Positions 1-11,421 of a DNA stretch of 64,000 nucleotides are shown piece after piece (positions within the stretch are counted from its first letter, which is position 1; the number at the start of each line of letters is the position of its first letter). The DNA comes from Halichondria panicea (taxonomy: Eukaryota > Porifera > Demospongiae > Suberitida > Halichondriidae): NCBI RefSeq assembly GCF_963675165.1, contig NC_087377.1, positions 17,877,018 through 17,941,017 on the forward strand. Reading direction: 5' to 3'. A model generated the notes under the pieces. It was not told the DNA's origin, made no database searches, and saw only the letters and a list, made by a program, of their open reading frames with translations. A program made the translations under genes and the position numbers.

Positions 1-2039
1 GTACTGCATCGAATAGTTTTGGACTCGATTCTTTGGATATATTTGTTGAAATTAATGGTGAGTTTCTTTATTAAATTATTCATTAGTATGTGGTGAAGAC
101 CCTGGGAGATTTAATATGTTTAAGTGCACACGTAGGCAATAGAAATTCCCTACTAATAATTATAGTAGCTTATTTACCGTGAAGCCTGTACAATTCAGTA
201 TATCCCACAATGTCATATAATTATACCAAATTTCAGCTGTTTTGGTAGCATCTTTGAGAGCCCGTAATTTGTGTTCAGATTGTTCAATTTCAAATGCATT
301 CAATAGCTCTCAGAATTACCTTTCCAATGGTGGTCTTAGATACAAGTTCTGTGGTTAGTTGAAATATTAGCAATTTCTACAATTTTAGTATCCACACCCT
401 CACACCCTCACACCCTCACAGCTCCCCCACTCCCGGCCCTTGTCACTCTCCCTGCTATCACCCTCACTGAAGGCAGCCCTAGTGCAACACTGGACTTCAC
501 GGCCCCCACTTCACCAGTCGCCCTCTCATCTCTGAGGTACCAATGGGACAGACAGAACAACGACGACGAAGAAGAAAACTGGACACCGATACAATACAAC
601 AGCAAGTACAGCCTCACCCCCAGTGGCCATCTCATGATCAATACCATCATTCTATTGGACGCTGGCTTGTACAGAGTGACTATTTCAAACGTATTCGGTT
701 CAAGTATTCAAACTCGACAAGTCAGCATCAGTACCAGACCCACGCCGGGTATGCCAGTGGAGATTGGGTTCACTTTCACTCTACCTGAAAGTTATTCATG
801 CTCACACATACAGGTAAATGATTGTATTAGCTTAGCTTCTGTATAATTATATTATTCATAGAAGTTATGAAAAACCCTGGGGCTGTTTACCCGGCATTGT
901 TGTTGCATGCAGGTGCTAGTCAGTCGGTCAGTCGGAATAATCCCCATGTTAACTCCCCTCTCAAGCGCTTTGTTTTTGAATTCCAACGACCGAATATAAC
1001 AGTCTTGCCACATGTGTACAGCTTCATAGATCAAATGTTACATCCCATATCCTGAACTAGTATCACTTAGTAGTTTCCTTGCCAACCCAATCCAGTCACA
1101 CTGCATTACCTTAACCAGAATTAATATATCCTTTATAGCCATTGTTTACATCTCTTTTATCTTGTCTTCCTCAGGAAAGCAGTGAGCTGCTGACAATGCA
1201 CCTGAGTGCCTACCTGGACAGCCTGTGTGCCAACACCACCGCCCTGCTTGACTCATGCTCTGATCTAGCCATCCAAGATGTCTCTGTAGAATGTAAGTCT
1301 TCCACTAGACAAGGAGCATTTCGAGGTCGTCTTCGATCTTCATCCACCGCACGACAAATGGCTCAAGTTTTCGAAGAAAATGGTCCAACTAGGCTTAGCC
1401 ATGATATCAGTATTAACCCGTGTGGCGAGGGACAATGCGTACTGCCTACCGAAGCCATTGAATCACTCAGAGATCTTGTTGCCGTGCTGGTCGCTGTTGT
1501 CATGGTGCTCGTAGTTGTCGTCATAGTAACCATCATCATTGTCATCTGCGTGCTCAAACACAAAGGATGCACGAAAAAGTGAGTAAACTCCTGCAAATAT
1601 TATCATGATAATTAGCTAGTGTATTGGATTAAGTTGATTCATTTTTCTGCTAAATATACCCTTCAATGCAATAGCAATAGCGGGTGGAGTGGGAATTTAA
1701 AAACCACTATAATGCATGGGGATAGTCCCTCGTAGCTTTTGTAGTGCTGCCTTTCCTATAACATAGAGCATTTCTATTGCATGACAACCACCGCTGTAGA
1801 AGCCTTCTTTTTAACCCTCCCGTTTCCTAATTTTAACCTCTGTATTTTTACTTAATTGCAGTTGTCGAGTTTCAAACGTTGAGAATGGACCGGAAATAAA
1901 TCATGGAGTCGGGGATTTGGAGCAAGCTTTCGGTACGAGCAGCACTCCTCCCAACCACTACACTCTCCACCCCCCTCACACCCCTCACACTCTCCACACT
2001 CCACAGTACACCCACGACACTCTCGGACAAACAGACTAA
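1..2039 (+). CDS. Ig-domain single-pass membrane protein, 3' part (5' end outside window)
   Basis: The exons I can chain are 1-57, 422-813, 1175-1578 and 1862-2039; all joins keep frame and have GT-AG borders. The first piece is the end of an Ig domain (TASNSFGLDSLDIFVEI). Exon 422-813 is a further Ig-like domain with the core tryptophan (RYQW) and an LDAGLYRVTISN strand-F motif, although the usual cysteine there is missing. Exon 1175-1578 holds a cysteine-bearing membrane-proximal region, a membrane span (residues rich in V, L and I, about 27 long) and a stop-transfer KHKGC. The last exon is a short cytoplasmic tail rich in Thr, Pro and His, ending at TAA 2037-2039. Splicing 813 to 1175 skips 913-1055, whose open frame does not fit the phase. 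Probably an adhesion or recognition receptor; ligand unknown. The 5' part is cut by the window edge. Confidence 0.75.
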
Positions 2040-2583
2040 CACAGTATCTATTAAAACTACCCTGTAACATATTCAAATGGCAGCCATATTGTGACCTCAA
2101 CCAATCTCAGTATATCATACAGTTTAATTCTCCAACCTCTAAGGCACATGGTAAAATTATTCAGAATATTATTATTATATATGAAAACTTATAGTTATTA
2201 GTTTATTATTTTTTTTTAGCTTTCAATTCATCAACCGATCTATTAGAATTTATTTCATCATCATTATTTTGTACAATATTATGCAATCAATGCACTTATC
2301 CTTATATATCATATTAGACAGCTCGACATGTTTGTCTGTTTTGACTCTATTTATTATCATATCGATGACATAATGAAAAAGTTGATAAATTTCAATATGG
2401 AAAATAAACCCCACACCTGCCCACGCACAGCAGCTGTACGGAGTTATTAGCGACCACACACAAACACACAAATTAGTATTATTACAGAGAGCAAACTATG
2501 AATACTTATACACAGGAGTGTATGTAGACATCATACACGTACTCCTGACAATAGGTTCTAGTTGGTTCATTTAGAACTAAATG

Positions 2584-5173
2584 CTATAGAGTCAAGCTGA
2601 GTTCTTTGGGTTGATTTCGCTTCTTGCACCACCGTACTACCATTGCCGTGGCAACCAGTGAGCCGGCAGCACCGAGGAGAGTGAGAGTTGAGTGCCAGTT
2701 AAGCACCGACAATCCTTGTAACTCTGACAACACGAGCCCTGTCTGTACGCAGATAAAGTTATAGGGAATCAGGCCTGCATGCATGGATGGGGAAGGGAGA
2801 GGGGACCGTAGGTAAAGCAGATTACTATAGTTAGACACTGTTTTGGAGGTGTCTATGGGATTTAGAAGCCCAAAGGCACTGATTTAGTATCCCGAGCGTA
2901 GCGAGGGTACTAAAGTGACAAAATCAGTAGAAATCAGTATAGAAGCAGCCATTGCGCTTAGCTAGCTTCTGTTAGTTCTAGAGTGGACTACATGGCGGTT
3001 GAGGTGGAATAGGGAAACATTACTGTGAATGACTGTATTGCTAAATATCAATTCTAACATTCCAAGTAAAAAGGGGGTTCTTGGATCTCCCCCCCCCCCC
3101 CCTGGATCGCCACTGGGTATTATCATGTTTTGATCAGTATTTGCTTGTTTGTACGTGTGCGCGTGGTCGAGCTACTTCCTGTTGTACTTTTAGAACACAA
3201 ACTATTATATTTGCTATATAGAAGCCCAAGAGCACACAGATACCTACATTGTTGAGTACAGGGGACGGTACAGTACAGAAGTACAATCCTTTCACCTCAA
3301 TCTTTAAAGCTGAAATGCTACTCTAGATGACCTGCAGTGTGTAGACTAGTGTACAGAGCCTACAGTGTGGTCCCACTGTGTGCACTGTAGCTAGTGTACA
3401 GAGCCTACAGTGTGGTCCCACTGTGTGCACTGTAGCTAGTGTACAGAGCCTACAGTGTGGTCCCACTGTGTGCACTGTAGCTAGTGTACAGAGCCTACAG
3501 TGTGGTCCCACTGTGTGCACTGTAGCTAGTGTACAGAGCCTACAGTGTTGTCCCACTGTGTGCACTGTAGCTAGTGTACAGAGCCTACAGTGTGGTCCCA
3601 CTGTGTGCACTGTAGCTAGTGTACAGAGCCTACAGTGTGGTCCCACTGTGTGCACTGTAGCTAGTGTACAGAGCCTACAGTGTGGTCCCACTGTGTGCAC
3701 TGTAGCTAGTGTACAGAGCCTACAGTGTGGTCCCACTGTGTGCACTGTAGCTAGTGTACAGAGCCTACAGTGTTGTCCCACTGTGTGCACTGTAGCTAGT
3801 GTACAGAGCCTACAGTGTGGTCCCACTGTGTGCACTGTAGCTAGTGTACAGAGCCTACAGTGTGGTCCCACTGTGTGCACTGTAGCTAGTGTACAGAGCC
3901 TACAGTGTGGTCCCACTGTGTGCACTGTAGCTAGTGTACAGAGCCTACAGTGTGGTTCCACTGTGTACACTGTAGCTAGTGATTGACTCTAATAAGGTTC
4001 GCATTTAATTCAAGTGAGGTGAAAAGGGTTGACTTACTTTATAGAGTACAGGGTGGTGGTGCAGCACAAAGATACTTTATAGAGTGCGGGCAGTAGATAT
4101 AAGCAAGGTGTATACACACTAGAGACCCCAGTTCCATTACCTAGCAACACGGAGATGAAGAATAGATGCAGCGGCACTCCCAATTGAGGAGAGGAGAGAT
4201 TTAGTAGCCAGTTAGGTGACATGGGGAACAGCCTCAGGGAGATAAGGATGAACAGGAGACTGTGCTGGTCATCCGTCAACTAGGGGGAGAAGGGAGGGAT
4301 TATCAATCATAACAATAATATAACACATCATCTGAAAGGCCTCTCTCTCTAAGCTTTCAGTAATATTGAACCAATGCAACGAAACTTCATTAGACTTCAT
4401 TATTAATGTACTAGAGTAGGCTCTGTATCTAGAGTTCTGGTGGTCCAAATTTAATGATTTTATGATTTTCTGAAAGCTTAGAAAAATACTTTTCAAATGG
4501 TGTCATTAAAGTTCATATTTGAAAGATAAAAGTATTTACCAATTTGGCGATACATGGATTATAGCCCATGGTCCAAGGCCGAAAATGACAAATTAGGGCC
4601 CCGATGAATTTCTAGATTTTTTAATACATTATATGAAAGGCCTCTCCCTAAGCTTTCAGACAATCATAAAATTAACGTTATTGGACCAACGGAACTAAAG
4701 TTATGGCCGTTCAAAGATGCTCTATTTAACGCTAGGTCGATCCCTTACTGTTACTGTTGCTATATAGAAGTAACAATATTGCTATTGCTTTAAACAAGGG
4801 GATAGTTAAATACATATATCATTGGGACTATAGCAGGTTCTTGTTCTTGAATTGTGATGTCAAGTTTTGAGTTCATTTTGGACTTTGGGAGCATTTCTAC
4901 AGCCATTCTACATGGCCCAGTGTCAATACCAGCAGCCATTGTAAGCAGGTAGCTAGGCATGCAGCACATTGGTGGCTTCTTTGGGAAGTTGGGTTGTTAA
5001 TTATATTTGCAGGAAGTAGCTCGCCAGCCACATCAATAGCTATAGCAAATCACGGCTCCCACTACCATAGTTACTGTACACTGTACACACACACACATCC
5101 ACACACTCACACACACACACACACACACTAGACACACACACCCACACACACCCACACACACACACACACACAT

Positions 5174-5209
<36 letters not shown>

Positions 5210-8200
5210 CCACACACAAACACACACACACACACACACTCACCCTCTTCTTGAGTTGCTTTAATCGGCTGGCAAACAGTTTCTGGACAAGACCTCTCCC
5301 AAACATCCCGGACAGGAGGTAGCAAGTGCTGGCCCCTACAGCATTCAGGACACACACCAGAGGAAGACCAACCCTCAGCCCAAACAGAGCTCCAGCTAGT
5401 ATGTTCTATAAGGGAAAGAAGGTAGGGCAACATCACTACACACTAGTATATCTGTGAGGGATGGGGGGGGACATCACTACACACTAGTATATCTGTGAGG
5501 GATGGGGGGGGGGGACATCACTACACACTAGTATATCTGTGAGGGATGGGGGGGGACATCACTACACACTAGTATATCTGTGAGGGATGGGGGGGGGACA
5601 TCACTACACACTAGTATATCTGTGAGGGATGGGGGGGGGGGGACATCACTACACACTAGTATATCTGTGAGGGATGGGGGGGGACATCACTACACACTAG
5701 TATATCTGTGAGGGATGGGGGGGGGACATCACTACACACTAGTATATCTGTGAGGGATGGGGGGGGGGACATCACTACACACTAGTATATCTGTGAGGGA
5801 TGGGGGGGACATCACTACACACTAGTATATCTGTGAGGGATGGGGGGGGGGACATCACTACACACTAGTATATCTGTGAGGGATGGGGGGGGGACATCAC
5901 TACACACTAGTATATCTGTGAGGGATGGGGGGGGGGGACATCACTACACACTAGTATACTAGTATATCTGTGAGGGATGGGGGGGACATCACTACACACT
6001 AGTATATCTGTGAGGGATGGGGGGGGGGGACATCACTACACACTAGTATACTAGTATATCTGTGAGGGATGGGGGGGGGGGACATCACTACACACTAGTA
6101 TATCTGTGAGGGATGGGGGGGGGGACATCACTACACACTAGTATATCTGTGAGGGATGGGGGGGGGGACATCACTACACACTAGTATATCTGTGAGGGAT
6201 GGGGGGGGGGGGACATCACTACACACTAGTATATCTGTGAGGGATGGGGGGGGGGACATCACTACACACTTGTATATCTGTGAGGGATGGGGGGGGGGGA
6301 CATCACTACACACTAGTATATCTGTGAAGGATGGGGGGGGGGGGGGCATCACTACACACTAGTATATCTGTGAGGGATGGGGGGGGGGACATCACTACAC
6401 ACTAGTATATCTGTGAGGGATGGGGGGGGGGGACATCACTACACACTTGTATATCTGTGAGGGATGAAGAAATTATACAAGTTGAGGACATGCATTATAC
6501 AGTGGAACCCCTCTATAACGAACACTCTTTGGGAAACAAAGTTTTTGGCCTTACACAGAGGTGGGCTTTGTTGAGAGGTTGTTTTGTACACAAACTGCTT
6601 ATTTGGGACCTGGCCTCCATCTATATCATGTATCACAGTTGGCCTTTCTTTAGGCTACGAGTGGGCATTGAGAGAGAGGTTACATGTATGTATAGAGCCA
6701 TATAAAATTGTCAGTGAACGATTGTGAGACGGTCTTACGTAGCTGTAGAAATAGCTAGTGCAATAGCCTATTAATAGAATACTGTAAAATGCCAATAAAA
6801 TGGTGCAACATCATCGTATCTGCCTACGTGTAGAGGATATACGACTAGCGGTAATTAAAACACCCACCACCTGGGCGAAAATAGTTGCACAATTTGAACT
6901 GACTATAGTCTCTAAGAGCGCTGTATAAACTGCCCAGGACCTAAGGGAATCCTGCTATTCAATAAAATGCCACTACAATAGTGCAATATCATCGTACCTG
7001 CCTACGTGTAGAGGATATACGACTAGCGGTAATTAAAACATCCACCTGAGCTAAAAATAGTTGCGCAATTGGAAGCAATAGACAACAGAGTCACTTAGAC
7101 CAGTGAAACTGCCCCCAGGACTAGGGAATGCTGTCCATTCAACACAAGAGACAAGGTCAATACAAAGGAAGTCATACACCCACGGCCTGCCGATACCATG
7201 GTAACCAGAGGCTTCGTATACACACATTACATCATGTTTGGATGTATATATATATACGTGTACGGAGGATAAAGGATACATTGAAATAAAGCCATGGAGG
7301 ATGCATAATAGAGCAATTATACCACTTCCTGTAACTTTATTCCTGTTGTCATAGAACTTGATACTCTGTGACTAAAGGTTGAGTGAAAGCTTCCTTTAAT
7401 TGTATACAGTCATGGCTAGTTATCCCCTGCCATACACACACACACACACAAGCCGTGACAACCCTTTTCACCTGCTCACTTGAAATGCAAACCACTAGCT
7501 ACAGTGTACACAGTGGGATCACACTATAGACTCTGTACACTAGCTACAGTGCACACAGTGGGACCACACTATAGGCTCTGTACACTAGCTACAGTGCACA
7601 CAGTGGGACCACACTGTAGGCTCTGTACACTAGCTACAGTGCACACAGTAGGACCACACTGTAGGCTCTGTACACTAGCTACAGTGCACACAGTGGGACC
7701 ACACTATAGGCTCTGTACACTAGCTACAGTGTACACCAGTGGGACCACACTATAGGCTCTGTACACTAGCTACAGTGCACACAGTGGGACCACACTATAG
7801 GCTCTGTACACTAGCTACAGTGTCCACCAGTGGGACCACACTATAGGCTCTGTACACTAGCTACAGTGTACACAGTGGGACCACACTATAGGCTCTGTAC
7901 ACTAGGCTACACACTGCAGGTCATCTAGAGTAGCATTTCAGCTTTTAAAATTGTACAGTCATGCCTAACCCTGGCATACACACACACACACACACACATA
8001 CCTGGTTTCGAATACAACGTTCTTTTGATTTCAAATTGTGAGTTTTCGCGTAAATCGCAATCGAAAGACACGAGTGAGTATGCAATTTCCCATGCTTTGC
8101 ATCCAATTCACAATAGTTAGAAATGCAATCAATGCTTGTGTAGATAGTGTCATTCACAATCGATTAACCTCGCATTCAAAACCCTAATATACGGTAGTGT

Positions 8201-11200
8201 ATGTTTCAGCACGGTGATCGAGCAACCAACGATCCACTTCTCGACATCATGATCGGTGTTACTACAGCGCCACAGTGTATGGTTGGCGACCATGGTTACC
8301 TTCCACAACATACCAGTCATATTTGGACATTCCCCTGAAAAACCTCACAATAAATTTTTTATTCGCTTCCTTGAACACTATAGAGATCGGTTCCCCACTA
8401 GCTACGACACACACTGTTTTGGAAGCATTCTTCAGGAGCTCATAACTTAAGCCTAGAACAATTACTTCAAAAATGCATTTTGTAGCTCTTAAAAAAGTCT
8501 ATCACATGACATGCTTAGATAAACGATTAAAGATGAGACAAAATCCACTGAATTTGTCGAAAACAAAGGCAATGAAATGGCGATTTTTCTCTCTAAATGA
8601 GCGGATTTGAGAGTCATCTTTGAGAGGCCATAATCTTGAGTATAGATCTACCAATTTGAAAAATTGAATATACAATCGGTAGGTAGGTCGTTACAATTCA
8701 AATCAATCGTGACTTCCATATTGAAATATGGGAAAGTCTAAATATTCCACTAAAACACACACTAAAATTAAAACTAAATTCACTAAAATACACATCATTC
8801 CTTTTACTTTAAGTATACATTTTTCTTAGGTGCTTAAACATATACGTGACTAAAACCACGATTGGGGAAGTCTAGCACGTACTAACAGAAAGTCACACTT
8901 AAAAATTAATTTCCTCGGAATTGCAATTTAAAAGTCCTTTTACGGTTAAAATTAAAAACCACATCCATATGACCACCCAGGGAAAAGGGGGAAAATCGAC
9001 TTGTCCCAGTACTAACTCTGTTTTGACAACATGACACGTACACTGTATTGCAAGTATGCAGACGTGTACACTAAATACATAATCCATTTATGTGTTCATG
9101 TGACGTACCGTGTAGTTTAACAAAAATACAGACACAGTCAAAAATGGGCAATAAACAGATATTGCAAAACAGACACAAAACCTATATCCATGCACACACG
9201 CACAAACATCGATATTCCCCTTTACAACCACCTCAAACAAACCAACTGGCAGAGTCAATTTCCTGAATAATGTCAACCTACGTAGCACACACACACAGAC
9301 ACAGCTGGGGACACTGCACACACGGGTACATGCATGACACTATACATCACACACGGGTACATGCATGACACTATACATCACATACCAAAAATATACACAC
9401 AGTCAAAAATGGACCATTACAAACAGACAAACATTACATACCCACATACACCCACACATCGATATCTCCCTCTAAGCTAAATCACCTCAAATAAACCAAC
9501 TGTCAGTTCATTTTCCCGGAATAATGCTGACTTAGCATACAAACAGGGACACACACAAACGGGGACATTCTGTACACACGGCTAGTAGCTATACCTGACA
9601 CTGATACATCCCATGTAGTCACACACACACACACACATCCTTCCTCTATCCAGGCCACCTGAAACAAACCAACTGTCAGTTAATTTCCTGGATATAATGC
9701 CGAATTAGCACTCAAACAAACAGGGACATTCTGAGGTAGCTATACCTGACACTGTATACAGCGATCACATGTATGGGAAACAGATAGCCACCATGCACGC
9801 ACACACATCCTTCCTCTATCCAAAATGCACCGGCCAGCTAGCAGAGTTAATTTCCGGTATAATAATGCAGATCAAGCATACACAGACGTACACACGCAGT
9901 CAAAAATGGGCATAACGAAACAGACAAAGCTGTAACATATCCACACATACCCACACATCCCCCCTCTAGCTAAGTCACCTCAAACAAACCAACTGGCACT
10001 TAATTTCCAATAACAATGCCAATCTAGCAGACACACAAACAGGGACATTCTGTACACAGACAGTACCTGGTGCTGCCACACACAATGTGCACATGCTGTG
10101 TGCGTGTGTTTACACGTGTACTATAGTCACAATAATTATGCTTTTTATAAATACACACAAATTAGGCAAGCTTGGTTTATAATAGTACATGCTTAGACTA
10201 GTTCCAGTGTGTGTGTATGTCCATTAACCATTGATGCAATGTGAAAGTATCTTGGGATAGCAACTGCTTATGGGGCTATATAACACTAGCGGCTTAGACA
10301 AAGCCTTCGTCTAATGGTGATACTATGCGTGTGTGCAGCCATAGTTAACCTAATTATATCAATACATCATAATATTTACGTCCTAAAGTGTGTGGGGATG
10401 GATTATAGGGCATCAAAACACGTGCACTGTTGCTGATTCTACACACCAGCCAGCCCCGCCCACATCTGTGCAAAGTCTCGTAATAATAATAATAATAGAG
10501 TATCTATTGTTATATTATTGCTGCATATGTTATATAAGAGTCTTTTATTATCTACGTATGACATGATACTGTAAGGCTGTAGAAATTGCTGGATTTCGAT
10601 TAATCTATCAACTAAACACATCATTGGATATCTACTGAATGTGCGTATGTGTGTGTGGGCGGTGTGGGCGTGTGTGTGTGTGCCCTCACCATGACCAGTG
10701 AACCAGGTATGGAGAAGGCCTGCTTGTAAAGGTACGCCCCCACAAACAGGAGAAGGACATGAGGGAAGTGCTTCTCCTTGAGTGAGGTAAGGAGAGAGGC
10801 CAGTGATCGCAGCTGCTCCACAGTGCGAGGGAAAAATAAAGAAGACCTGAAGTGGGAATTAAGCTGTAGTTAGTACATGGGCATGAGGTATCTATGTGCT
10901 AGCGTCCCAAATCTCGAGAATCTCAATAATCAGTGAGTGGGAATTATGTAAACTTGTACACATGCACATGTATGCCACAATATGACATTCTTCATATACT
11001 TTTCCCCACTATCTCCATGTGTATTTTAGGGCGTACAGAAAGGTACCTATATCCAGTCAGTGTGTGTACGTGTGTGTGTGTGTGTTCAACTGTGGACAGT
11101 GATGGCAAAACATCAACGGAAATGTGTGTACACCATTTCAACCACATTAAACAACAAACAATTAAGATCATATTAATCCTTACCCTTCCTCGAGCTTGTT

Positions 11201-11299
11201 GGACAAAGAGGCTGCCAGGAAGTACAGCCCAACACTGGCTACACAGAAGATAAGCCCCACACCACACACCGCCCTCGTTAGCTCCTGTTTCATACCCAT
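2584..11299 (-). CDS. TMEM41A: TMEM41A-like VTT-domain membrane protein
   Basis: The five exons are 11184-11299, 10690-10846, 5244-5405, 4141-4279 and 2584-2774 (255 codons with stop; all phases agree). The protein has an N-terminal membrane anchor, then [58 protein letters not shown] and [13 protein letters not shown], the conserved VTT (DedA-like) core. It matches the length and order of vertebrate TMEM41A more closely than TMEM41B. VTT proteins are multi-pass membrane proteins; TMEM41B is an ER lipid scramblase, while the role of TMEM41A is less clear. The start ATG at 11299 lies 122 bp from the PSMD9 start, so the two share a promoter. Introns are large and hold two 45-bp minisatellite arrays and the G-run minisatellite. 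The stop is TAG at 2584-2586. Confidence 0.93.
2832..2905 (+). mobile_element. Truncated copy of the TAGACACTGTTTTG MITE
   Basis: Matches the left 70 bp of the element at 24558-24772 almost exactly. It lies in TMEM41A intron 4, about 60 bp beyond the last exon. Confidence 0.7.
3286..4030 (-). mobile_element. 45-bp minisatellite element in TMEM41A intron 4
   Basis: About 14 tandem 45-bp units (3340-3985) flanked by inverted end sequences: CCTTTCACCTCAA at 3288 and TCAAGTGAGGTGAAAAGGG ending near 4030. Variant units with TGTTGTCC recur every fifth unit. All reading frames stay open on both strands because the unit is a multiple of three; this is not a gene. Confidence 0.85.
5085..5243. repeat. 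(CA)n-rich tract next to TMEM41A exon 3 donor
   Basis: Interrupted CA repeat reaching the splice donor of exon 3. Confidence 0.9.
5448..6465. repeat. 42-46 bp minisatellite with long G runs
   Basis: About 24 units with the core ACATCACTACACACTAGTAT then CTGTGAGGGAT and a run of 7 to 14 G. Length differences between units come almost entirely from the G run. Two units carry an extra ACTAGTATACTAGTAT duplication. Intronic in TMEM41A. Confidence 0.95.
6499..6670 (+). mobile_element. Fragment of a pogo/Tigger-like MITE
   Basis: Begins CAGTGGAACCCCTCTATAAC, typical of such ends. A related internal stretch is at 12958-13088, ending with the complement GGGTTTCACTG. Confidence 0.5.
6786..7110. repeat. 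Tandem duplication of a 170-180 bp block
   Basis: Two diverged copies share CCTACGTGTAGAGGATATAC and flanking sequence. In TMEM41A intron 2. Confidence 0.8.
7461..7955 (+). mobile_element. 45-bp minisatellite element in TMEM41A intron 2
   Basis: About 9 units with the left end ACCCTTTTCACCTGCTCACT. The right side keeps the CTGCAGGTCATCTAGAGTAG junction but has lost the terminal repeat. Confidence 0.8.
9115..10080. repeat. Diverged tandem repeats of about 210-290 bp
   Basis: Four to five copies, each with CAAACAAACCAACTGGCA-like, AATTTCCTG and CAGGGACATTCTG blocks. In TMEM41A intron 2. Confidence 0.75.
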
Positions 11300-11421
11300 G
11301 GCCGCGTATTACATGTGCAATTAGATCTATGTCAACGAGCAGTTAAGGCCCGAAAATATGAAAATTGGGGCCTTAAGTCCTCGTAGCTAGATTTTTATTT
11401 GTAACACATGGTCAGCATAAA
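11300..11421. promoter_or_regulatory. Divergent promoter between TMEM41A and PSMD9
   Basis: Only 122 bp separate the two start codons, so both core promoters and both 5' leaders must lie here. I see no clear TATA box. Inference from gene spacing. Confidence 0.6.

Noticed and set aside
867-1055. Possible extra exon of the first gene (frame starting near 913)
   Set aside because: Its frame does not match the phase left by exon 422-813, and direct splicing to 1175 keeps frame.
3323-3986. Long open frames on both strands (about 200 codons)
   Set aside because: They are readings of a 45-bp tandem repeat, a multiple of three without stops. No start context, no unique sequence, and the same repeat lies in several introns.
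5448-6465. CRISPR-like array
   Set aside because: Units are adjacent repeats with only G-run length changes; there are no unique spacers and the genome is eukaryotic.
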